From NCBI RefSeq assembly GCF_016097555.1, contig NC_054704.1, forward strand, positions 32,686,554 to 32,750,553: a DNA stretch of 64,000 nt. The letters are read 5' to 3'. The position numbers and the translations under genes are program-made. Below the pieces are notes generated by a model. It searched no databases. It saw only the letters and a program-made list of their open reading frames with translations, and was not told the origin of the DNA. The DNA is from Gigantopelta aegis (taxonomy: Eukaryota > Mollusca > Gastropoda > Neomphalida > Peltospiridae). This document shows, piece after piece, positions 51,701-60,418 of the stretch (within the stretch, counting starts at the first letter, position 1; the number at the start of each line of letters is the position of its first letter).

Positions 51701-52700
51701 TGTTCGTGCTGCATGTGATCTTCATGTCCGTGCTATATGTAATATTCATATTTGTGCTGTATGTGATCTTCACGTTCGTGCTGTATGTAATCTTCATGTT
51801 CGTGCTGTATGTGATCTTCATGTTCATGCTGTATGTAATATTCATATTTGTGCTGTATGTGATCTTCACGTTCGTGCTATACGAGTTTTTCAAGTTTGTG
51901 ATTCTAGTGTACGTAGTATATACGGTATTGGGGCGGATGGTAGCCCAGTGGCAAAGCGTTCACCTGATGTGTGGTCGATCTGGGATCGATCCGTGTTGGT
52001 AGGCCCATTGAGCTATTTCTCACCCAAGTCATCACGATTGGTATAGCAAATGCTGTGGTGGTATCCTGTCTGTGGGATGGAATATATAAAAAATCCCTTG
52101 CTACTAATGCAAAAAACATGTAGCGCGTTTCCTCTTTATGACTATATATCAAAATTACCAAATGTTTAACATTCAATAGCTCAATGTGCTCTAGTGGTGT
52201 CGTTAAACAAACACTTTTTAATACACACACACACACACACACACATGCGCACTCGTCTTTAATCTGTGATCGTAATAATCGTAATCTTTTTGTTTGTGAT
52301 ATACATATCTCCGTATGTGGTGCAAATATACTTTTCAATCTCGATGTTACTGGTTTTGAATTATGATCAAATTTAACTTTATATATCTTAATATTTATGA
52401 GTTAGACATTGATAAACAAAATTTAGTATTAGATTTTGCATTACCGTTAGCTAACTCAAGAAATTACTGATGTAATTTTTCAATCCCTAACATTTTGTTT
52501 CAACCTTTTTGTTTTAAATTTCTTTTTAAAAAGCATGTTTATAATACATCATTACGTCCAGTAATAGAAATAATAATATTGCATGATTACGAATTATGAC
52601 AAAGAAAATGATTTTGTTTAGATATACGTTGTGTGGTCACAGCGGTGGAGTCGAGAATGGGCACAAAGATCGGCTTTCCATAGGAGCACACACTTGTTAA
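36881..52700 (+). CDS. Pancreatic-lipase-family triacylglycerol lipase (11 exons, complete)
   Basis: Exons 36881-36950, 37693-37958, 39242-39388, 39700-39808, 40520-40636, 42835-42951, 43452-43567, 45213-45345, 45816-45939, 46320-46568 and 52622-52700 join in phase to 1527 nt, 508 residues. A secretory signal (MLKVVLLLTLWALVQPKS) is followed by RHKR, a possible processing site. The catalytic domain shows VCYDALGCFS, VHGYLENG, nucleophile Ser177 in GHSLG, Asp200 in GLDPAEP and His285 in CSHLRS, which is the Ser-Asp-His triad at normal spacing. The lid loop runs from the Cys of QPGC to the Cys of FVAC, about 24 residues, as in classical pancreatic lipase. Residues from about 360 form the PLAT/C2-like domain, and the last exon supplies YTLCGHSGG through SIGAHTC. 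The usual VDW after strand 5 reads VGW. It probably hydrolyses dietary or stored triglycerides outside the cell. The last intron is 6.05 kb and full of minisatellite. Confidence 0.95.
38030..38740 (-). mobile_element. 3' fragment of a LINE in lipase intron 2
   Basis: The minus-strand translation contains ERLCNICNLGTIGDEIHLIL, the C-x2-C-x8-H type finger near the C-terminus of many molluscan non-LTR elements, followed by short conserved-looking pieces and a TTC-repeat tail at 38034-38045. It is truncated and full of stops. The subfamily is not assigned. Confidence 0.6.
38771..39080. repeat. A/C-only low-complexity tract
   Basis: About 310 bp nearly free of G and T on the plus strand (AAAACCCC- and AACAACAA-like). 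Four similar tracts occur at 5968-6080, 6870-7070, 12945-13090 and 17722-17868. Confidence 0.85.
39900..40175 (-). mobile_element. tRNA-headed SINE (family C-like), degraded
   Basis: The minus strand reads caggcctcggtactcggtag, then gttagtgggtactgagttcg, a tRNA-like head. It lies in lipase intron 4, and the body is diverged. Confidence 0.55.
40673..40770. repeat. 98-bp palindromic element
   Basis: gtactgattttacgaaac at 40673 is mirrored by gtttcgtaaaatcagtac ending at 40770, with a further imperfect match inward (gtgtcag against ctgacat). It is a hairpin-forming small MITE in lipase intron 5. Confidence 0.8.
41237..41320. repeat. (GA)n microsatellite
   Basis: About 84 bp of GA in lipase intron 5. 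Confidence 0.95.
41472..41612 (+). mobile_element. SINE 5' half
   Basis: Head 'gagacgtagctcagaggtaa' and 'ccattgggttgtgtctagtt' retained; the element stops after 'aaggctgtggtatg'. A separate minus-strand tail piece is at 41335-41372. Confidence 0.75.
41640..42260 (-). pseudogene. Tc1/mariner transposase fragment (N-terminal HTH part)
   Basis: The minus-strand frame 42226-41828 includes RWRVVGMPESGTSQRDVVRQ and then FNVHRNTIWQLWQRYQQ, a paired-like helix-turn-helix with the arginine-rich linker after it. The DDE catalytic region is missing. It lies in lipase intron 5. Stops follow at the 41.8-kb end, where similarity continues a little. Confidence 0.75.
42280..42760. repeat. Compound TA / TATG / TCTG / TATC microsatellite
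   Basis: About 480 bp of tetranucleotide repeats with recurring 'tatggctg' interruptions, ending about 75 bp before lipase exon 6. The three overlapping reading frames over it are artefacts. Confidence 0.95.
43135..43200. repeat. Hexamer repeat (CTTGAT/CTTGAG)n
   Basis: About ten 6-bp units in lipase intron 6, followed by ATG/GAT-rich sequence to 43375. Confidence 0.85.
44375..44595. mobile_element. Diverged hAT-like MITE
   Basis: Shares gcgcgtgcg, 'cccctgctcaaggcgaa' and 'gcggcgctcg' with the element at 9909-10192. The ends are degraded. It lies in lipase intron 7. Confidence 0.6.
45535..45715 (+). mobile_element. Degraded SINE family A 3' half
   Basis: Body and tail blocks (atataaaagacc, 'aaatgtagcg', 'agtggtgttagtggtgtc') are recognisable but diverged. 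It lies in lipase intron 8. Confidence 0.6.
46612..48145. repeat. 24-bp minisatellite, array 1
   Basis: About 64 tandem units with core cgtgatcttcatgttcgtgc. The unit is eight codons long, so frames stay open: plus strand VIFMFVLY, minus strand KITYSTNM. It lies in the last lipase intron and starts about 45 bp after the exon-10 donor. There is no start context, splice pattern or composition supporting a protein. Confidence 0.95.
48147..49465 (-). pseudogene. Inactivated Tc1/mariner-type DNA transposon
   Basis: About 1.3 kb. In minus-strand order: helix-turn-helix region (SRAAVARAFHVSPSTISRL, 49381-49169), linker RSGRPRVTTPEHDRYI, first catalytic Asp in VWFSDESRFLLRRHDGR, GGGSVMVWA, a second-Asp region reading FQHETPG where QHDNARPH is usual, and SPDLNPSEHLWDELDRR. 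These lie in at least three frames, so frameshifts have broken it. The termini are weakly alike (agaaacgcaaaac and gctgcgtttttcg). It sits between the two 24-bp arrays. Confidence 0.88.
49612..51905. repeat. 24-bp minisatellite, array 2, with internal duplication
   Basis: About 95 units of the same 24-bp family as array 1, mostly with gctgtatgtgatcttcatg. A 1381-bp block starting at 49613 ('cattatatatttgttcgtgc') is repeated from 50994, with some units lost. Open frames of 837 and 518 residues (plus) and 369 and 309 residues (minus) follow only from the 24-bp period. Confidence 0.95.
51931..52217 (+). mobile_element. tRNA-derived SINE, family A
   Basis: Head 'ggatggtagcccagtggcaa', B-box-like gggatcgatcc, tail 'gtggtgtcgttaaacaaaca', followed by (CA)n. 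It abuts the end of minisatellite array 2. Confidence 0.85.
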
Positions 52701-52704
52701 TGTG

Positions 52705-54000
52705 TGTGTTATGGTATTTGTCATGATGTATAGTTTACACGTGATTTGATTACACTTGTCTCACAATGAAAATGTGTTTTGTTTTAATTCCATTGTTATT
52801 TATGTTCTGTTGTATGCCTAACAATCTGAACGACAAAACCGTAATAGGTTGTCAGGGCCGTATATTTGCACATTGCGGAGTCGAATGGGTATTTGGCAAA
52901 ATAGTGAATGATTCTATGGATCTCTGTCTCATGTCTCGTCTATAGGAGGAAAGCCACTCCAGAGTAGATAATTTACTTGAGATTTCATTCCTCTGGCACC
53001 GCTAAAAGAGGACTGCCACTCCCAGACTTAGAATAACTACTTTTGTGATAACATGCACTCATGAATCATTGTTTGCTCCACCCGACTAGACCTGTTAATC
53101 GTTTTACAAATTCCAAACTTAATACATTAATATAAACTTAATCTATAAAGTTCATTGTGCTGTATAGAAATCTGTCTGGAGTGCGCTGTAAAGAAACTAC
53201 CAATATAATCGCCACACAGGAAACGTTCGAAGAGAAAGTAACAACATGGTTTAAATAAAGGTTGTTTTTTTCTCTCGCTAAGATGTTATTTATATAAAAG
53301 TGTACAAAAAACTGCACTTAGAGCCATAGGGTAAAACATGCCGTATTAATCATAATCACACTATGGAATACGCAGGGAACTAAACACAGGGAGGCAAAAC
53401 ATTAAAACATTATATTGTCATGCTTTTAACTATGGCAAATATAGTGTGAGATATAAGTGACTCGACCTTTAACAATAGAGAAAATAGAGTTGATGACACC
53501 AGTGTTATTGATTATCAGATTACTGTAGGAAACATAGGAGTGTGAATTAGATAATAAAATTCCAGTCATTTATTCCGATTCAAGCATGTGTTATATGAAT
53601 CGTAAAGGTTTTTGTCAGATAATCAATATGGAATGTGATAACCTTGCATTCTGTTGCTCCAAGTTATCATGGTGTCACTTCAGAAGCTGTGGCTGGATTG
53701 ACCAAGTAGATTGTTGTATTACTCGGAATGGCCCATTTACATTCTGAAGGTTGTTGTTGAACACGAACTAACTGTGTTAATACTCGCGAGATTTGGAATC
53801 GTCATTCTGAAACCTGAACAAGTTCAACTCGTAATCTTGTTAGAAAGCGAAAAGTCAACACAAAAGTCAGGCTGTACATGCTAGGACGACATCCACCGAT
53901 TGAAGTATTTGGGGTTTTATTTTTGACCAGAGGCTTTGCAGTAATGTTACCTTTAATAAGAACAAACATTCTGAGAGTACTGCTAAAACAATGCATGTCC
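52705..54000. other. Intergenic after the lipase gene
   Basis: Probably holds the lipase 3' UTR; the first AATAAA after the stop is at 53254. 52925-53090 is a reverse-orientation relative of 32315-32545. No further exon is recognised. Confidence 0.5.
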
Positions 54001-54009
54001 CCTATCGTA

Positions 54010-54350
54010 TATCCTAAGTTAAAGTGCCATAACTGTGAAAAATGGGAAAATCGCCATCTGTAACAGTACGTGATAAAGCTATATACAAAAGTTCATCTCA
54101 ATATCTTCAAACATTTTATAAAAACAAATGTCCGTAAAACTAATTTTCTTATCTCCTAAGTTCAAGGGCCATAACTCTGTCAAAGCTGAGTAAACCGTCA
54201 TGACAGTCAAACTTGATCTGTGACAGTACACTATAAAGCTATGTACAAAATGTGAGCTTAATATTTCGAGGGATTGTGAAAAACCATCTGGAAAACTACA
54301 TGTGGGGCAGACGGATGGACAGGCAGACAGACGAAGATGAAACCTACAGT
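54010..54350. repeat. Duplicated 'gccataactctg' repeat
   Basis: Two diverged tandem copies (about 54020-54170 and 54170-54345) share 'cataactgtg/ctctg', 'acagtac(g/a)...ataaagctat' and 'aatatcttc/tttcg'. The second ends in gacggatggacaggcagaca-type sequence. I recall this as a common molluscan repeat type; its origin is unknown to me. Confidence 0.6.
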
Positions 54351-54361
54351 CCCATCCTGCT

Positions 54362-54610
54362 ACCTGCTTAAATGTCAATAAACCTAGTGCCGTGACCTCG
54401 ATTAATTTACATCTTATTTGCAAAGTTATCAAATTCTTAAAGTATGTAATCTGAAAAATATCATATACTTTGATTGCACTGAAATAAAAAAAAAAATTAA
54501 TATCTTACATTTTCAGTGTATAATATCTTACATTTTGAGTGCAATGAAAGTATATGATATTTTTCATTAATCGAGGTCACTGCACTGGGTTTATTGACAT
54601 TTAAGCAGGT
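54362..54610. mobile_element. 249-bp foldback MITE, 23-bp perfect ends
   Basis: 54362-54384 (acctgcttaaatgtcaataa and onward) is the reverse complement of 54588-54610. Imperfect pairing continues through 'gtgacctcgattaat' and 'atatcatatacttt', so nearly the whole element can fold. Confidence 0.85.
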
Positions 54611-55011
54611 GACACTCCATAACTGACGTATACATTCATAGTCATCAAACAGAAACACTTCAATAACAATTTTACACTAAAAGCTGTCCAGCGTTCATAA
54701 AACAAAAAAACGTTATGCAGTAGTTTATTTTGAGGTAAGGACACCCAAACTTGACGTCATTCGAGTTTGACGTCATTTCCATTCATAAAGACACCGCGCC
54801 AAATATTCTTACGTCATTTGAATATCTAGTAATGGCGGACTGGAATTAAAGTTGCGTGTACAGTTTACAAAGTTTATTAAGCTTGAGATTATATGATAAA
54901 GAGATTATTACCCTCGTGTGTTTCGGTATCGTCAGTATCATATATTAGGAATAAAAATAATGTATTATGCTTGCCAGAGGCTTGCATAATACAATAATAC
55001 AATTTCTATTC

Positions 55012-55015
<4 letters not shown>

Positions 55016-55068
<53 letters not shown>
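55016..55068. repeat. (TA)n microsatellite beside a palindrome
   Basis: (TA)n preceded by an imperfect palindrome at about 54940-55016, centred on gcttgccagaggcttgc. Confidence 0.85.
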
Positions 55069-55069
<1 letters not shown>

Positions 55070-55079
55070 GTTTTTATTT

Positions 55080-58000
55080 TATGTTTTATATTGTCCAGCT
55101 ATACAAAATCAGTTAAATGTATTATTATTTTCGCATATATTCTTTTTACAAATGAAAATCTGACTGGTGCGTTTTCAGTGAAGTTCAGTATATTTTTCTG
55201 CTACAAAGGCCACTCCTACCGACTGGTATATATCATAGTAGTTGGTAAATTAGGCTTTCTTAGGCATAAATATTCCACGATTGTAGAGTTGTAAACGTGA
55301 AAATATTAAAAATATATATCACCTTACTAAAATTGTGACATCACAGGTTATTTCCGTGGACCCTTCACACATACACACACACACACACACATACGCACGC
55401 GCGGCGCTGAAGTGAATTGATCATACGACTGATCGCACCCCAAGCAAACACTGTATCTCAATGTTTTCACCCTTAACAAACAGAAGAAGTAGGGAACAAA
55501 ACTCCCAAAACAAACACATTTTTCAATTTGCAACATCGATTTTATTTTATTTGGCAATGAACAAAACAAAACTCTGCGAACGTGATCACAAAATTGACAT
55601 AAGCAGTTAATTATTTATCATATGAAATCTATAATCTTGTACGAATTCCAATTATTGATTTACAAGATACGTTAGATTCCATATTTGTCATACAACACAT
55701 GGCTAATTAAAGACTGTCTCTAAGGTATACTATTAACAACAATAATTTAAATGTGCGTACTGTACTACTGCCCATTAAACAGACAAAAATCAAATCAATA
55801 TAAAATATAGTGTTTTAAACATCATTTATATAAAAGTAATATCTTGAAGTGTATTTATTACTTAATTTATATTCCATTTCTAAACCTGTAATTGAAATAC
55901 ATTTTATTGAAATAGTATAGCACAACAGAGCACAGCATAGCGCAGCGCAGTACACAATAGTATACAGGATAGAGTAGACCTTTGCAGTATAGGACATATT
56001 CGTTTTATAAACAGAATTTAATTAAGCGCCCCTGTTTGCTTTTTCACGACTAAAAACATGTGCTTACTAGCATTCAGTCTCAAATACGACGAAACATTAA
56101 TGCCATCTGAAAGATAAGTCTTTTGACTAACAGAAACACAAAAAATTATTGCAATTTTCAATATTTTAATTGCCTTAACACAGTTTTGACAATACTGTAT
56201 TTGTGGCAAAACATCGCTCTAACCAATGCCCCACTACACGTGTATCAAAGGCCGTGGTAACGAGAAAATGTAATGGGTTTCTTTCTAAGACTATGTCAAA
56301 ATCACCAATGTTTGACATCCAATAGCTGATGATTACTAAATCAATGTGCTATTGTGGGGTCGTTACACAAAACAAACTTTGTTTTGTGGTAAACCAGGAA
56401 CAACAATAACTATAGATCTAGAAAATTCTACAATCATGTATAATTGACTAGCCTGTCAGAAAACGTTCATTGTAACCTTAGAAAGACAACCCCAGTCCAA
56501 AACGTCAGTAGCAAGTGGACCCGACACGTGCCCGGATAACAACATGTACCCTTCTTCCGATTCCCCCAGTGACTTGTCCTATACACGTTTAGAACCTCCT
56601 CTAGCTATAAGAGCTTTCTAGCGATACACCAAATAAACTTGCATTTTTATCAAAGGTTATATTAGCGTCCTTTATTATTTCAGGGGGTACTTAACTTATC
56701 TGTGTAAATAAAGATATGGAATTAAATGGCATTGCTTAGCGCTTTGTTACTTGATAATTCATATTTTGACGAAAATCCACAAATGTAAAAAATAAATAAT
56801 TAACAAACAAATGGAAACCAGTAATAAAGTCAGAAGTAAAAAGAAACCAAATAAGAAGAGAAGCGACACACGAAGAAGTGGGTTTTTAAAAATTCAGAAT
56901 GGCTGTATTGGCAGAGAAAATCTTTTATATCAGTTTAACACAGCAGTGGTAGGTCGAATACTGTCAACGGTCTCGACTCGAAAGTCTACCCAACGTCAGT
57001 ACAGCTGGGACGCTGGTGCTAAAGGCACTACGCCACCGTTTGTCGTGTCGTTATTTGTTTTAGCATCTTATTATGGTCATATTTAGGGAATAAATGAATG
57101 AATGAATGAATGTTTAACGACACCCCAGCACGAAAAATACATCGGCTATTGGGTGTCAAACTCTGGTAAATGCAAACAGTAAGTGATATTTAGGGAATAG
57201 TTCCTAATTAAAAAATAATACAAAATTCTAAAATGCCTTTTGAAATAACCTCAGTAGTATTTAAATAGCCCACTGGTTTGACGTTGCTTGTTATTTTTAG
57301 AACTAATTAATGACAACTCTGAAAGTAGTATACTGCCACTCGTGTAACAGAAAATAAAGAGAAAAAGGCAGTGCTATGAAATAAGCATGGCTGATCGAAA
57401 ATCTTCGTGGATTTGTTTGCAAGGTAGTTGTCTATGGAGACTACTTGATAAACCTAACAGTCGGGCAGTCCTCTCAGTGTCGTATTTCTCACAGAATATC
57501 TTATGACAAAGAGATTATATTGAATTGCATGGAGTAATTAATGGTGGTGTGCAACCTGAAACAACCTTACTAGAATCATCGTAAAACGAACATCGCAAAT
57601 GGGACAATTTTTCAGGACATCTCGACTGTCCCTAGATCTGCAGCTGATCCACCCTTCTCATCAGGCATTTAACTCGATATTTTATCTAAACAGTCAAGTT
57701 AAACTAGTATATTGTTTGAATGGTGAGCTCTCAGTTTCCTGTTTTCCCCAAAATTATCATTTATGCATTTTAAGATTGTTTGTCTTAGCAATTTAATCAA
57801 ATTATATGTTACAAAAAAAAAGAAAAAAGTGTCCAAAGTGTTGAGTTCTGAATGGTCGCTGTGCAGATCAACCGAATTACCGTAGCAGGTAGGAGGCTAG
57901 AAGTTTTTCTTAAAACATGTGCGTGTGTAGAGGGGGATTTTAAAAAATATATTTCGGGTGGAGCAAGACACTAAATAAAATATTCGCTCGCCATACTCTA

Positions 58001-58460
58001 GAACCCCCCCCCCCCCCCCCCCTGCGTGTGCTGTAACCTCACCGTGGTGCAGGGGTGTAACATTCTCTTTGAGAATAGCCAATACAGCACAAATTGAAGT
58101 TTAAAGTAAAAGTCAGTATCTATCTGTGATATTTTTATTTTTGCACAGTTCTTTACACTGTTTTTATTTATATCTTGAATTTTTCTATTGATGTTGATCA
58201 TCACCTTATTTGTTTCCATTACCATAGTTTGACACCCAATAGCCGATGTATTTTTCGTGCTGGGGTGTCGTTAAACAGTCATTCATTCATTACTCTAGAA
58301 CCCCACCTACATAATTTCCTGTACACGCGTCTGTATGATTTTCTGTGATGTTAAGTGCAAGGCTAGAAGTCTTAGTTTCAAGATGGTGCAGTGAAAATAA
58401 AACCAGTGATGATGACAGTGTCTGCGAGCCGATGTCTTGGAGCGCCTTAATCGCGGCAAC
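55080..58460. other. Intergenic between convergent lipase and TSP1 genes
   Basis: Contains a SINE family A 3' half (56213-56390, plus), a short gtttaacgacaccccagcac repeat (57090-57172) and a degraded hAT-like MITE (about 57917-58336) that itself holds a reversed copy of that short repeat (58212-58297). An open frame of 91 codons at 56811-57086 (METSNKVRSKKKPNKKRSD and onward) matches nothing I know. TTTATT at 58163 could be the polyadenylation signal of the minus-strand gene. Confidence 0.6.
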
Positions 58461-58471
58461 AAGCGCAGGTG

Positions 58472-60319
58472 TCAGACCGCCATGCCCATGCAGAGCACGT
58501 TGCCCACTCTCACCTTGCCCATCTCGTCTTCAGCACCTGCAGGCGAGACAGAAAACAGTTCAGGGGCATAATTCACAAAGCTCTCTTAAACTCTTTTAAC
58601 GTCTCTTAAGAAACATCGTATTGTCACTGAAAATAGTTTTTCACTGCGTTGCCAGATCGCAAAATCGCGAGAGTTAAGTGAATTGGGCCCCTGATTCATA
58701 ATGATATATACTTGTATAGTTCTAACACAGCGTTATGGCTAATTATGAACTTGCGCATTATTGCACCTGGTCCCAACTCGTCGGAGAATTGCATGGGTGT
58801 AGGGTGTGCCGAAAAAATCCGAGGAAACAATACAGGAGGATCGCTCTTAAACCACAGGGTAAATGCTTGTTGACTACAAAGTTTGATTTTTGGAAAGAGC
58901 TTCCCCCGCAGTACACAAAAATTTATTTTTGACGGCATTTGTTCAAATCCCTTCTCTAGATATGGCCATGTTGGAGACAAAAGCACAATGCCATATTAAC
59001 CTGCTGCGGGGCCAGTAACAGAACGATAGCATATTACACGTGTCCCACCCTTACCATAGGCTTACCTAGTGACAAAAATAAACAACCACCCCCTACTACC
59101 ATATGCTTACATAGTGACAAAAATAAAATAGCCTCTAATTGCAGTCAGCAGATCGAATAACCATAAAAAAAAATCAATCACCAGGGCCCCTGAAAGCGCG
59201 GGGCACAAAATATAAATTTACTATATCTTCTACGTTGTAAATCAGGCACTGCAAAAACAACATAATAACACACTGAACAGAAATACACGATCCTAACAAA
59301 TTAAAGATATACAAGTATTCAATATGTGTTTAATAAATATAATTACATCACGTGTGACAGTTCGAAGCACTCAACATCTAGCGAGAATGACACTAGTATT
59401 ATATTATGTGTATGAAGTGAATGATGGCTAAATGCTGAGTGGTCCGAAAAGGTCACGTGATGTTTAAATGGCGTCCATCTTCTTCGGTGGAACAAGTTAA
59501 GAAAGTTTAGGATCTTTTCCCCAACAGAATATTGGCCCAACGTGTCCGAACCCGGCTTCGTTTAGTCCTCCTTCAAATAACAAGAAATCAAGTACAATGT
59601 GTAACTGATATGGACTCATTTTACTACATGGTAAATATGTCACTAACAGGGTAGCATCAGAGAGAAAATACAGTAACAAACTGACGAAACTGGAGTACAT
59701 CAACTTATATTAAAATAACAATCAGTTACATACACATGCACGCATATGATGTCTAAAACTGCCCATATTTGTGATTAATATAGTACATTTTCTTTATATA
59801 AGATCTGTGTTAGTCCATAAAGTGAAATGATGTATCTGTAGTTGAGAGGATTGAGTAATATAGTCATATTCGTTTTATCAACTGATGTATCTCTTTTCTT
59901 GTATAAAGTTACGATTTTATCAACTGATGTATCTCTTTTCTTGTATAAAGTTACGATTTTTTATGTGGTAACAATATTGTCAGTTTCATTACTATGATGT
60001 TACAATAAACAGATGACTAAATACGACAAACTGATGATAATATAAAAAGGAACATCATAATGACAATGATAAAAATAAAAGACAACACGTATCGTTATAA
60101 AAGGAGAGAACAAAAATAGCCTTTTAATAGTTAATAAGACAGGTGTTTTTAATAAAAGACAATTGATAAACAAATATTTAAACATGATGAAATACACGAT
60201 AACACATTTTACATAAAACCACACCGTAATAAATAAATAAAAAAACGTACCATAATAAAACATGACATAATATTTGAAAAATAGAAAGTAAAACATAAAA
60301 GACATGACACGACACGACC

Positions 60320-60418
<99 letters not shown>

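Noticed and set aside
46612-51905. CRISPR-like regular repeat array
   Set aside because: The units are head to tail without unique spacers, in an animal intron; it is a minisatellite.
49490-52046. Very long open frames (837 and 518 residues plus; 369 and 309 minus) over the 24-bp repeats
   Set aside because: They result only from the 24-bp period, occur in several frames on both strands at once, and lie inside a lipase intron with clear flanking exons.
56811-57086. 91-codon frame METSNKVRSKKKPNKKRSD and onward
   Set aside because: No recognisable domain, no splice context and unremarkable composition; noted but not called a gene.
58696-58986. 96-codon minus-strand frame with an overlapping plus-strand frame of 65 codons
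   Set aside because: Lies in the last intron of the TSP1 gene, resembles no family I know, and has competing frames on both strands.
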